From NCBI RefSeq assembly GCF_902459615.1, contig NZ_CABPSA010000001.1, forward strand, positions 868,001-932,000: a stretch of 64,000 nucleotides of DNA. The letters are read 5' to 3'. Under the pieces are notes generated by a model. The model did not search any database. It was not told where the DNA came from and was given only the letters and a program-made list of their open reading frames with translations. The position numbers and the translations under genes were made by a program. Source of the stretch: Pandoraea commovens (GTDB taxonomy: Bacteria > Pseudomonadota > Gammaproteobacteria > Burkholderiales > Burkholderiaceae). Of the stretch, positions 37,869 through 46,199 are shown piece after piece (positions within the stretch are counted from its first letter, which is position 1; each line of letters begins with the position of its first letter).

Positions 37869-38227
37869 TACCCGTACGTCTCCAGCGAAAACCTGACTTG
37901 CCAAATCCGGTAAGACCCCTGTGACGAGTACTCCACCTTCCCGCCAGCGATCTTTGCGATCTTCATTGATCCAGTAAGCGGATCGCGCCAGTCAAACCAC
38001 AGCACACCGCCAGCGAGGTCCACACGCACCCACTCCTCGAAGGCATTTCGCTTGTCGATGCCGTCAAGCATGAATTCCACGCTGCGCGTGACTTTTGCCA
38101 ACGAGTTCCGAGGGCGCTGCTTGTCCGGCCCCGCATCCATCTCCGTGACGAGTACCGCGAAATCGGGAGACTGGGTAAAGGAAGACGCCATCGGCGCCGG
38201 CATATACGACGGAAATGCTGGTCTCAT
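37868..38227 (-). CDS. Minor tail protein (gpM-like)
   Basis: 119 residues. It contains FEEWVRVDLAGGVLWFDWRDPLTG, typical of small tip proteins encoded directly after the tape measure gene. It overlaps the tape measure stop by four bases (ATGA). Confidence 0.78.
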   Translation of the reverse strand: MRPAFPSYMPAPMASSFTQSPDFAVLVTEMDAGPDKQRPRNSLAKVTRSVEFMLDGIDKRNAFEEWVRVDLAGGVLWFDWRDPLTGSMKIAKIAGGKVEYSSQGSYRIWQVRFSLETYG

Positions 38228-41046
38228 GACTTGGGCATGTTCTGGATTGCGGAGCGCACGGGGCCGCCTCGCTTGAGGTCGTCCAACACAACCTTCAGGA
38301 CAAACCCCTTCCCGTCAAACTGGGGGGTAGCGCTGGTCACTTGGACGGGTTGTGCGGACTGGTTCACGAGCTCTACGCGGATGTTTGAACTGGGCTGGCT
38401 CACCGACGAAGCGCCGCCGACGTCGAGCGTCGCTCGAACGCCAAGCGAGCCGTCAGAGCCACGCGAAAGTGGCATGATGGCCTCTGGTCCCGCTTCACCA
38501 AACAGCGCCATCGGCGCAACGGACGGGGTGGACGCGATCGAGTTGGTGAATGCTCCGCCTTTGGCGAAGGCGTGCACAACCGCACCGCTTGCAAACACAT
38601 TGCCCTTCGCGCTGGCCGTGGCTGCCGCGTCTGCTCCAGCCGTCGCACCGCTCGAACTTCCCCCGAACCAACTACCCAACATCCCAGTCAGCGCGCCAAA
38701 TATCGGCGAGGCCGCAGCCCGCACTTGCATCTTGATCAGCTCTTGCGCAAACGCGATCCCGATGTCGCCGATGCTGACTTTCGTGCCGGTCGCCCACTTC
38801 GCAGCGGCATCGGTGAGCCCGTCATACAGGCTCGTGAAGCTTGTACCGATCTGGTCCGCGACATTGCGCGACTTGTCATTGAAATTTTGCCAGGCTCGTG
38901 TCGCTCCATTGAGCCAGTCACCTTGCGCCGCCTGAATCCGCGACGTCGCGTCATACTCCATCGCAACACGCTTATCGTAGAAGTCTTGCAGCGCCCGAAG
39001 CTCGGCGTCGTATTGCGCCGGGTCAATGCGGTTTTCCACGCGAGAGCGCGTGAGATCGGCCAACTTTTGGTCGTATTCTTTCGCGGTTGCGGTCAGGCGT
39101 GAAAATTGGTCCCTAGCGCTGTCTCCCATGCCGACTGCGTCGACGCTCTGTGAGATAGCGTCTCGACGCGTCTGCAATGACTTGTCGAGCGACACAACAT
39201 ACGCCTGAAGGTCACGCGTCTGCTTCTGCTGGAGAGCCGCTGAGTCGTCAGCGAACTTGCGATCGTTCTCGGCGAGCTTCTGACGGATCTGGGCTTCTTC
39301 GCCTGCGTATTTTTGATACGCCGCGAGTTGCTTCTTACCTTTTGCCAGTTCCTCCTGCTGCTGAACGATGCCCAGCTGCTTCGTCAGCGACTGTTGACGG
39401 GCGTCGTGCTCCTGTTGCAGTTGATCCTGCAACGACATCAGCCCCTGCTCTCGAAGGCTCTTGATGTGCGCCAAACTCGACTTCAGCGCATCCTCTTCGC
39501 CCTGGTACTGCTGCTGCAACGCTTCGAGACGGCCGTTTAGCGCGTTCTGCGCGTCCGATTCAGCCTTCTTGTCGGTGTACTGCTCAATGATCCCCTTACG
39601 GGTGGCAGCAAGTGCTTTCGGGTCAAGCTCGGGACTGTTCGGGTTCGCCGTCCGAAGGTCGGAAACATGGCGGTCAAACTGATCGAGAGCGTTCTGGCGC
39701 GCGTAGCCCTTGTCGTATTGCAGTCGCTGCTTGTGCAAAGCGTCAGTCGCGGCAATGCCTGCCTGTGCCTCCCGCGCGCGGCGTGCACTTCCTTCCGCCA
39801 GCCGCTGCTCTTCGATATTAAGCGACTGGAGCGAAGCGATTTGCTTGTCGATGTTGGCGATGCGCTCGCGCGCCATATCGCCGCCACCTCCCGTACGCTT
39901 TGACATCGCCTCAAGATCGCGCCGCTCATTGAGGAGCGTATCGATCTTGTCGGTGTTCGTGGGGCCGGTGCTGAAACCTTGTTTCAACTGCGCCCAGGTC
40001 TTTGAAATCTCGAGACGAAAGTCCCGCCACGCTTTTGCTGCGGTTCCGAGTTTGTCGGTGGCATCGGTGACGAGCTGCCGATGGAGCGCTTCGGAGACGA
40101 CGCGAACGGCCTCCGACACCTTTCCGGCCTCTTCGAGGGACCGGACGTACTCATACGTCGCCGTATCCATGAAGTGCATACTGCGATTGTGCTCGGCAGC
40201 CCACTTCGCAACGCCATCGGGCATCTTGGCGTAATCGGCCACGATGTCTTCCAGCTTCGCACCGGTCAGCTCGGACAACTTGACGACGTCTTCGCCGAGC
40301 GTCTGCAAGCTCTGCCCGGTGAACTTACCGGTGTAGATCAGTTCTTGGAGAGCGTCGTGTGCCGCGCCGATCCCGGTCTTGGTGCCCTGCGCGATACCCA
40401 AGGTCATCGCGTTGAAGGCATCACGAGTGACGCCAGCAGCGTTTCCGGTCAGTTGCAGCGACTTTGCAAATGCCTCGGCCTCACTCTTTCCCTGATATGC
40501 GGCAAGCGCAAACGCGCCGATGAATGCACCGACCAGCCCGACCGTTACGCCGGTCGCAGACATGATCGCACCCAACGCGTCGGTGCGCTCGCCGAGGACG
40601 AGCAACGATCCGCCGAAGTTCTTCCAGGCGCCGGTTGACGCCTCGTGTGCCAGCACCATCATCTCTTTTCGCGCGGCCGCCGACGCGAAATTCATCTCAT
40701 GCGCGCCGTTCTCTGCCTTCTTCATGGCCGCGATCATCGGAGCAGCCGAATCCGCGACGCCAAGCTGCGCCGCGCGCATCTCCATCCATGCCGCTTTGCC
40801 TTGCGAGACGGTCACAGACTGGCGCTCAAGCGAGGCCATGAAGCTGCGAATCGACGATTCGCTTGCCTTGGCCCCTGACGTTGCCGCGTCCGACATGCCC
40901 TTAAACGCGGCGCTCGTCTTTGCGCCCGACGCCGTAGCGGTGGCCTCAAGCTGCTTCACCGACTGAGCGCCTTCGGCCATGCCAGCCTTGAGGCCCGTGG
41001 TATTCGCCTCGACGGCGATCACGGCCTTTCCGATCAGGTCACTCAT
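38224..41046 (-). CDS. Tail tape measure protein
   Basis: 940 residues. The N-terminus (about 1-150) is alpha-helical with repeated Ala/Glu patterns. A hydrophobic region follows at about 160-205 (SLLVLGERTDALGAIMSATGVTVGLVGAFIGAFALAAYQ). Then comes a prepeptide-like TAPE region and long coiled coils rich in Gln, Arg and Lys (about 430-680). It sets tail length and passes into the host with the DNA. The family, the position after the G/T genes and the size all agree. Confidence 0.93.
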   Translation of the reverse strand: MSDLIGKAVIAVEANTTGLKAGMAEGAQSVKQLEATATASGAKTSAAFKGMSDAATSGAKASESSIRSFMASLERQSVTVSQGKAAWMEMRAAQLGVADSAAPMIAAMKKAENGAHEMNFASAAARKEMMVLAHEASTGAWKNFGGSLLVLGERTDALGAIMSATGVTVGLVGAFIGAFALAAYQGKSEAEAFAKSLQLTGNAAGVTRDAFNAMTLGIAQGTKTGIGAAHDALQELIYTGKFTGQSLQTLGEDVVKLSELTGAKLEDIVADYAKMPDGVAKWAAEHNRSMHFMDTATYEYVRSLEEAGKVSEAVRVVSEALHRQLVTDATDKLGTAAKAWRDFRLEISKTWAQLKQGFSTGPTNTDKIDTLLNERRDLEAMSKRTGGGGDMARERIANIDKQIASLQSLNIEEQRLAEGSARRAREAQAGIAATDALHKQRLQYDKGYARQNALDQFDRHVSDLRTANPNSPELDPKALAATRKGIIEQYTDKKAESDAQNALNGRLEALQQQYQGEEDALKSSLAHIKSLREQGLMSLQDQLQQEHDARQQSLTKQLGIVQQQEELAKGKKQLAAYQKYAGEEAQIRQKLAENDRKFADDSAALQQKQTRDLQAYVVSLDKSLQTRRDAISQSVDAVGMGDSARDQFSRLTATAKEYDQKLADLTRSRVENRIDPAQYDAELRALQDFYDKRVAMEYDATSRIQAAQGDWLNGATRAWQNFNDKSRNVADQIGTSFTSLYDGLTDAAAKWATGTKVSIGDIGIAFAQELIKMQVRAAASPIFGALTGMLGSWFGGSSSGATAGADAAATASAKGNVFASGAVVHAFAKGGAFTNSIASTPSVAPMALFGEAGPEAIMPLSRGSDGSLGVRATLDVGGASSVSQPSSNIRVELVNQSAQPVQVTSATPQFDGKGFVLKVVLDDLKRGGPVRSAIQNMPKS

Positions 41047-41057
41047 TGCGAGGTCAT

Positions 41058-41081
41058 TAAAAATGCCCGCGTGCAGCGGGC
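41058..41081 (-). terminator. Terminator-like hairpin between tail chaperone and tape measure genes
   Basis: GCCCGC (41065-41070) and GCGGGC (41076-41081) form a stem followed by ATTTTT on the minus strand, just before the tape measure start. In an antiterminated late transcript it would be read through. Confidence 0.55.
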
Positions 41082-41082
41082 G

Positions 41083-41388
41083 TTAATGTGGTTTGGGCGA
41101 GATACCGAAAATCGCGGCACGGATGAGGTCCGATTGCGCCTTAGGATCGGCAAGCTGAACCGGATCGTCTGGCGGCGCGTCGAGTGACTCAGTCCATGGC
41201 AAAAAGTCGAGCAGCCCATAAGGCTCGGGACGCTGCTTCCGATCCCGGTTGATGTTCGCAAGCATGGAGACCACGGCGCCGGCGCGTAGATCCTCAACAG
41301 GACTACCGAAATTTTCGATGCGAGCGTACGCCATCCACTCGGCAAACTCAGCGGAATCAATTTCCCGCTGGGCTTGCCGAACACTCAT
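41083..41388 (-). CDS. Tail assembly chaperone, T part
   Basis: 101 residues counted from its own ATG, which overlaps the G stop (ATGA). The same frame stays open upstream to the slippery site at 41442, giving FRLALHLGMSVRQAQREIDS across the ATG. This matches how T domains normally read, so the main product is probably a G-T fusion made by -1 frameshifting, as in lambda. Confidence 0.82.
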   Translation of the reverse strand: MSVRQAQREIDSAEFAEWMAYARIENFGSPVEDLRAGAVVSMLANINRDRKQRPEPYGLLDFLPWTESLDAPPDDPVQLADPKAQSDLIRAAIFGISPKPH

Positions 41389-41783
41389 TCCGAGGTGGAG
41401 GGCGAGCCGGAACCAGAATCGCCGCTCGGGGCGGCTTCGGAGTTTTTTTCCGCATTCTCCTGCGCTGCTCGACCAATACCGTTCAACAACGCTGCCTCGT
41501 TAGCCAGCATGTCAAGAACGTCTTTGTTCTTGTCGCGCAGCGCTTCGACGTTTTCGACAGTGAAAACCTGCTTTCCGTCGAGACCAACGATCGTCGCCGC
41601 GAGGAGGTTTGCTTCGAACTCCCCAAGACTGCCCGTGCCGCGCTCACGCGAAGCGTGAAACGCATCACGCTCAGCGCCAGACATAACCGCGAGTCGAACG
41701 GCACCGCCCCACTCGGGCACCGGTACGTCCTTTATCTTGCGGTCGTCCGCCGTCAGGATCTGCTCTTTCGAAAGTACGTTCAC
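41385..41783 (-). CDS. Tail assembly chaperone, G part
   Basis: 132 residues from a GTG that overlaps the tail tube stop (GTGA), with GGAGG ahead. Domain DVPVPEWGGAVRLAVMSGAERDAF is typical of phage tail assembly chaperones. The Ala/Glu/Ser-rich C-terminus contains the frameshift site. It helps the tape measure protein assemble and is not part of the virion. Confidence 0.85.
   Translation of the reverse strand: MNVLSKEQILTADDRKIKDVPVPEWGGAVRLAVMSGAERDAFHASRERGTGSLGEFEANLLAATIVGLDGKQVFTVENVEALRDKNKDVLDMLANEAALLNGIGRAAQENAEKNSEAAPSGDSGSGSPSTSE
41442..41448 (-). other. Programmed -1 frameshift site A AAA AAC
   Basis: In the G frame the codons read GAA AAA AAC, giving the heptamer A AAA AAC in the phase needed for -1 slippage. 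The -1 frame continues without a stop into the T gene. Confidence 0.8.
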
Positions 41784-42202
41784 GGAGCCTCCGTCCACGT
41801 CACGTCGCCGCTGACGCGCGTGTTGACCGTGCCGGTCAGCACCGCATCGACACCGCCTTGAAGCGGCGTGCTTTTAACGAGTCCGTTCCACGTCGCCACG
41901 TGACCGTCGGGCAGCGTGAGTTTGAACAGATGCATCGCGCTGCTCGCGCGCGCAGCTTCGAGCACGATCTGACCGGGATCGGCGCGATTCACGTTCAGAT
42001 CAAAGTTGAAGTTCCCGTTGTCCTGCAAGCCGAGCAGGTATTCCTTCGAGGTGCTTTCCAGGTCGGTCGTGTCGATTTCCGAGGATTGACCATCGAACCC
42101 AGTGTACGACTTGAAGCCGCGAATACGGGTGTAAGTCGGGGTTGCGCCCAGGGGGGCGATTTCAAGCTTGCTGCCCTGAGCCGAGATTGCCGGGGATGGC
42201 AT
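41780..42202 (-). CDS. Phage tail tube protein
   Basis: 140 residues with a strong AAGGAGAA ribosome site. Beta-rich, with GFDGQSSEIDTTDLESTSKEYLLGLQDNGNFNF, which is characteristic of Burkholderia-phage major tail proteins. It polymerises into the tail tube; a high expression level is expected. Confidence 0.87.
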   Translation of the reverse strand: MPSPAISAQGSKLEIAPLGATPTYTRIRGFKSYTGFDGQSSEIDTTDLESTSKEYLLGLQDNGNFNFDLNVNRADPGQIVLEAARASSAMHLFKLTLPDGHVATWNGLVKSTPLQGGVDAVLTGTVNTRVSGDVTWTEAP

Positions 42203-42220
42203 AGCCGTTCTCCTTATCTA

Positions 42221-42568
42221 TCAAGCGGTGAACCAAAAAGAAATATCGAGGCGCTCGCCGTACCAGTTGGTATCGGACTCATGCAACCCCACCGGGGCGC
42301 CAATGGGAACACCCTTCAGCTCGTCTCCGCAGAGGGTCGTCATCACTTGTCGCATGACCGTCGCCGCCTCCTTCGCAGTCTCCGCCCACACAACGAACTG
42401 CACGCGCGCGTTCATGCGCTCGGCAAGACCTTCGAGTGAGCTCGCGTCCTGCCCGCCGACCTTCTGGAAAATTGCATATGGGCGTTGCGTGTTGGCCGGC
42501 GCAGTGGCGTTGAATATTCGGCCGTCGGCAACTTCGGCCAGCGCTCCCGTAATGAGTGGCTCGATCAT
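42221..42568 (-). CDS. DUF3168 tail completion protein
   Basis: 115 residues from MIEPLITGAL, overlapping the gp10-like stop (ATGA). DUF3168 proteins cap the tail (tail terminator). Typical text: FVVWAETAKEAATVMRQVM. An upstream extension of 29 codons is rejected. Confidence 0.85.
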   Translation of the reverse strand: MIEPLITGALAEVADGRIFNATAPANTQRPYAIFQKVGGQDASSLEGLAERMNARVQFVVWAETAKEAATVMRQVMTTLCGDELKGVPIGAPVGLHESDTNWYGERLDISFWFTA

Positions 42569-43065
42569 TTGCCGCGGGCCTCGTGAATTTCGATCAGCTT
42601 CTCTTTCAGCCGATTGCGCATCGCATCGACGGCATCGGTCTTTCGGGCCTCCCATGCCGGCCGGATGAACGGACGTGCAGCGACCCAGTGCTTACCCACA
42701 GAGTTGGCTCGGTGAGATTTCCACCTCACGCCCTTCGGTTTCGGCGGCACATACCAGTGCCCGAACTCAACCATCGGACCGTAGAAGGCGACGTCGTTTC
42801 GGCCGTCACCCTTCTTCCCGCGCCTGATGCTGACGTAGTACATCTTGCTCGTCTCAGTGGAGCGCTCTTCGATGAATTTCAGGTAGAGCGCGCGCCCGAG
42901 GTTTCCGGTTTCACCTTGCGGCGCGCGTAATGCGGCTTCGTCGCGAAGAATCGTCCCGCCAGCAACGGCGGCAGACCGTAGCGCGGATTCGGCCAGATCG
43001 TCGGCAAGCTTTAGCATCTCGGTGGCAGACTCGCTAAAGCCGCTCGTCTTCCAATCAACCGCCAT
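42565..43065 (-). CDS. HK97 gp10-like tail/neck protein
   Basis: 166 residues from MAVDWKTSGF. Contains RDEAALRAPQGETGNLGRAL and VEFGHWYVPPKPKG, hallmarks of HK97-gp10-like head-tail joining proteins, and ends with an ARPFIRPAWEARK block. It overlaps both neighbours slightly. Confidence 0.87.
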   Translation of the reverse strand: MAVDWKTSGFSESATEMLKLADDLAESALRSAAVAGGTILRDEAALRAPQGETGNLGRALYLKFIEERSTETSKMYYVSIRRGKKGDGRNDVAFYGPMVEFGHWYVPPKPKGVRWKSHRANSVGKHWVAARPFIRPAWEARKTDAVDAMRNRLKEKLIEIHEARGK

Positions 43066-43414
43066 CGCCTTGACCCGAGACGCAAACGAGGTCCGTATAC
43101 TCGCGGCCGGCGTAATCGGGCAACGACTTCTCGATGTTGAAAATCTCGTCATCCACCGGCTGGCCGTCAACGTACTTAATCAGAACCGCCCGCATGCCGT
43201 TATCGATATCGGTGCGATAGCGCACGCGAATGCTCGCGTCCGCCGTCCCGACAGGCATGTCGGATGTGATCGCCTCAGATCCCGACGACAGGCGCACGTT
43301 GCACCAGAGCACCGGCCCGATCGGCACCCAGCCGTCGGAAGGCTGGCCGAAGTCGTCCTTTGCGGCGCCCCGGCGCTCGATCCGCACTTGTCGCGTAAGG
43401 GTTCCCGAGCGCAT
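43055..43414 (-). CDS. Head closure (head-tail adaptor) protein
   Basis: 119 residues. Begins MRSGTLTRQVRIERR and contains IRVRYRTDIDNGMRAV, the pattern of the SPP1 gp16/HK97 gp7-like head closure family, which plugs the connector. Its start overlaps the connector stop (TGATG). Confidence 0.85.
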   Translation of the reverse strand: MRSGTLTRQVRIERRGAAKDDFGQPSDGWVPIGPVLWCNVRLSSGSEAITSDMPVGTADASIRVRYRTDIDNGMRAVLIKYVDGQPVDDEIFNIEKSLPDYAGREYTDLVCVSGQGDGG

Positions 43415-43755
43415 CAGACACCCGGCACGATGCGGTGGGGTCGCAACAGCGACTTCGCGTTGAAAGGCAGCTCGGCGACGCTACCGATAGTCGAATCCTC
43501 GCGATTCATGTAAAGCTCGGCGGTCGTCTTCAGGATCGCCGCCTTGATCGCCGCGTTCACCACCGTCGGGTTATCCCCTGCCGTACCGGCCGTAACAGCT
43601 GCCTGCAAAGCGGTCTCGGTTTCGAAGACCTGACGATTCAGGTAGTCGATTGCGGACTGCGTGGCACCGTCGAGTGCCATTTGCACGACCTCGTCGTCGG
43701 CGCCCAAATCCTGCTTGACGAACTTCGCTGCAAGTTCGAGAGAAACCAGCGGCAC
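43414..43755 (-). CDS. Head-tail connector protein (HK97 gp6-like)
   Basis: 113 residues from a GTG after GGAGAG. Pattern VSLELAAKFVKQDLGADDEVVQMALDGATQSAIDYL matches gp6-like adaptors that bind the portal ring. Confidence 0.86.
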   Translation of the reverse strand: MPLVSLELAAKFVKQDLGADDEVVQMALDGATQSAIDYLNRQVFETETALQAAVTAGTAGDNPTVVNAAIKAAILKTTAELYMNREDSTIGSVAELPFNAKSLLRPHRIVPGV

Positions 43756-43758
43756 TGA

Positions 43759-44016
43759 TTACTCTCCTGCACCGGCCAGCAGTTCGACCAGCTCCGCCTT
43801 GCTCGCGCTCGCCTTGTACTCGATGCCCTTGGCTTCCAGCGCCGCCTTGATCTGCGCCGCAGTCATGTCTTCAGGTGCGAGCGTCTCGTCGCCCAATGCG
43901 CCCAGTTCCAACGCGCCAGCTTCCAGTTCCGGCGGGCATTCGTCGCCCACTTCGAACGTGGTCGGGTAAATGTCACCGTCCATCACACCCTTAAACGCCT
44001 TGATCAGCTTTGCCAT
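43759..44016 (-). CDS. Small head protein with HeH/LEM-type helix-extended-helix domain
   Basis: 85 residues. The second half, MTAAQIKAALEAKGIEYKAS followed by SKAELVELLAG, is a typical HeH/SAP-like fold seen in phage capsid-region proteins. The first half is short and acidic. Role unknown; it sits between capsid and connector genes. Confidence 0.75.
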   Translation of the reverse strand: MAKLIKAFKGVMDGDIYPTTFEVGDECPPELEAGALELGALGDETLAPEDMTAAQIKAALEAKGIEYKASASKAELVELLAGAGE

Positions 44017-44027
44017 CTCTTCCTCGC

Positions 44028-44054
44028 AAAATGAGAAAGGCTCCCGAAGGAGCC
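44028..44054 (-). terminator. Terminator-like hairpin after the capsid gene
   Basis: GGCTCC-TTCG-GGAGCC on the minus strand (44039-44054) is followed by a T-rich tract. It may keep capsid mRNA more abundant than downstream mRNA. Confidence 0.6.
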
Positions 44055-44080
44055 CCTATTCGCAGACCGATTGACGGCGC

Positions 44081-45355
44081 TTACGCCGACGCGGCGATCT
44101 TCATGGCGCGCATCGGCTCCGGATTCAGGAGTCCGCCGCCGACACGCTTCGTGGTGTAGAACAGTACGTACGGCTTGTTCGTATACTGATCGCGCAGCAC
44201 GCGCACGCCGATGCGATCAATGATCAGGTACGTCTGCTTGAAGTCGCCGAAGAGAACCGGCGTCGCGTTTGCCGCCACATCCGGCATATCCGGCACCTCG
44301 GTCAGCGGATATCCGGCGAGCGTGGACGGCTGGCCCGCAACGTACGTCGGCTGCCAAAGGTAATTGCCCTGGCCATCCTTGAGCTTCCGAACCAGGCGCT
44401 GCGTGTTTCGGTTCATCGTGAAGCGCGCGTTGCCCGTGAATGCGCTCGGCAGGTCGTACACCAGGTCGATGATGCCGTCCGAAGTGATCGCTGCAGCCGA
44501 GCCACTGTTGACGACTTCGATCGCGCCGAACGGGTGAGCGGCAGCATTGGCGCCGCCAGTGACGTACGTCAGGATGCCCGTCGGCTTCTTCGTGCCATCT
44601 CCCGAGACGAACGCGAGACCTTCCTGCTTCGCGAACTGCGTCTGCACCTCGCCAGCGAGCCACGTTTCCAGATCAATTTCGCTGTCGTCCAGGATACCCT
44701 GCGTCGCAGCAGGGTTAGCGTAGATTTCGCCCGAACCGAACGTGAGCGGCGCGAACGTTCCGGTGTTGGTCTGCGGACGCGGGTCAGTTTCGCCAACCCA
44801 GCCGCTTCCCGTACCTCCTAGGTTGAACAGCTTCGAGAAACCGGCTTTCGATACCGATTGCACTTGGCAGAGGTCCCGCATCGGCGAGACCAGAACAAGC
44901 TTGTTGGTGATCGTGCGATCCCACTCGATCGGAGTGAGGTAACCGCCTTGGTCGTCGGCTCCCTTGTTCAGTGCTGCGTTGACGTCGCCCTTTTTCACGT
45001 GAGCCTTGAAGGCGTCCGTGTATTCCGCGTCGCGCAGCTTGGCACCGCCGCCGGCGCCCCCCATTTCGAGAGCTGCCATCTTCACACTGTGCTCGTCCAG
45101 CGCCTTCTGGAACGAATCGAGATCCGAGCCGATCTTTTCGACCTTTGCGGTAATGTCAGCCGTCGGCAGGCCCAACTTGATGGTATCGAGCTGTTTGGTA
45201 TGCTCGGCCTTGAACGCCTCGAAAGCACGGTTGACACCCTCAATGAGCGCCTTCACCTCGGTATCGGCGCGCACGGACATGATGCCGCGCGGAACCGGAG
45301 CAAAGGTGCCGGCCAGTGCCGCCGTCAGGGCGGAAATCATTCGTTGCTTGCTCAT
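44081..45355 (-). CDS. Major capsid protein, HK97 fold
   Basis: 424 residues from Met 45355 with AAGGA upstream; an 86-codon upstream extension is rejected. The first ~105 residues include a coiled-coil delta domain that would act as scaffold and be removed by the protease next door. The rest is the HK97 capsid fold (KGADDQGGYLTPIEWDRTI, GWVGETDPRPQT, AFVSGDGTKKPTGIL). Confidence 0.94.
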   Translation of the reverse strand: MSKQRMISALTAALAGTFAPVPRGIMSVRADTEVKALIEGVNRAFEAFKAEHTKQLDTIKLGLPTADITAKVEKIGSDLDSFQKALDEHSVKMAALEMGGAGGGAKLRDAEYTDAFKAHVKKGDVNAALNKGADDQGGYLTPIEWDRTITNKLVLVSPMRDLCQVQSVSKAGFSKLFNLGGTGSGWVGETDPRPQTNTGTFAPLTFGSGEIYANPAATQGILDDSEIDLETWLAGEVQTQFAKQEGLAFVSGDGTKKPTGILTYVTGGANAAAHPFGAIEVVNSGSAAAITSDGIIDLVYDLPSAFTGNARFTMNRNTQRLVRKLKDGQGNYLWQPTYVAGQPSTLAGYPLTEVPDMPDVAANATPVLFGDFKQTYLIIDRIGVRVLRDQYTNKPYVLFYTTKRVGGGLLNPEPMRAMKIAASA

Positions 45356-45359
45356 GGAT

Positions 45360-46199
45360 TTATCCTTGAAGAGCGTTGATGAGGTTTTGCAGCGAGGCTG
45401 CAACGTCTTCGCCAGCGCCCGGCATGGCGGTTCCAGCGGCAGCGCCAGGCGTGCCGTCGAAAAGGGTTTTGATAGCGTCACGACGAGCGCCGCGCGAATA
45501 TCCAGCGCGCGCCATCGACGCTTCAATGAGTGCAAGCGCCTTGCGGCCGCTCGCGTTTGTGTCTTTGGCAACCTTCGCGCTATCCAGCAGGCCGGTCGCA
45601 AAACCGTCGTCAACGGCCTGCTGCGCGCCGATCCACGTCTCCTTATCCATCAGCGCAGCAGCTTCTTCCTGCGAGATGCCCGCGCGCTGCGAATACACCT
45701 TAGCCATGGCTGCGTCGAACGGCGCCAGCACCTCGGCGGCCTGCGCGATGTCGTGCCGGTTGCCGATTGCGACCGTCCAGGCGTTGTGGATCATCAGAAA
45801 GGCGCCATCACCCATCAGGATCTCGTCGCCCGCCATCGCGATCACTGAAGCCGCCGAAGCGGCTATGCCCATCACGTTCACCGTGACCTTTGCCTTGTGC
45901 TCACGCAGCAGGTTGTAGATCGCAACGCCCTCGAAGAAGTCGCCGCCAGGCGAATTCACGTTGACCGTGAGGTCGCGCGCGCCGATGTTTCGCAGCGCAG
46001 CGCTGATGCGCTTCGCAGTGATGCCCGTGCCTTCCCAGTTGTCGCCGATCGAGTCGTAGATCGAGATCGAGGCGGAGTCGTCACTCGCCGCTGCGTGCAC
46101 GCCCGGCTCCCAACGCTCCAACGCATCGGGCCGCACGTCGTATTGCGCGCTGTTGAGCCGGTGATCGGCTCGGATTTCAGGCAGTTTGAGGAGGCTCAT
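45360..46199 (-). CDS. ClpP-like head maturation protease
   Basis: 279 residues. Serine protease of the ClpP/S49 fold: VNSPGGDFFEGVAIYN, the nucleophile in MGIAASAASVIAMAGD, and MIHNAWT. It should cut the capsid scaffold domain. It overlaps the portal gene by 23 bases and lies directly before the capsid gene. Confidence 0.92.
   Translation of the reverse strand: MSLLKLPEIRADHRLNSAQYDVRPDALERWEPGVHAAASDDSASISIYDSIGDNWEGTGITAKRISAALRNIGARDLTVNVNSPGGDFFEGVAIYNLLREHKAKVTVNVMGIAASAASVIAMAGDEILMGDGAFLMIHNAWTVAIGNRHDIAQAAEVLAPFDAAMAKVYSQRAGISQEEAAALMDKETWIGAQQAVDDGFATGLLDSAKVAKDTNASGRKALALIEASMARAGYSRGARRDAIKTLFDGTPGAAAGTAMPGAGEDVAASLQNLINALQG

Noticed and set aside
44081-45613. Longer capsid frame with 86 extra N-terminal residues
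   Set aside because: The extension is Arg/Leu-rich antisense-like sequence overlapping the protease gene, while the Met at 45355 has a good ribosome site.
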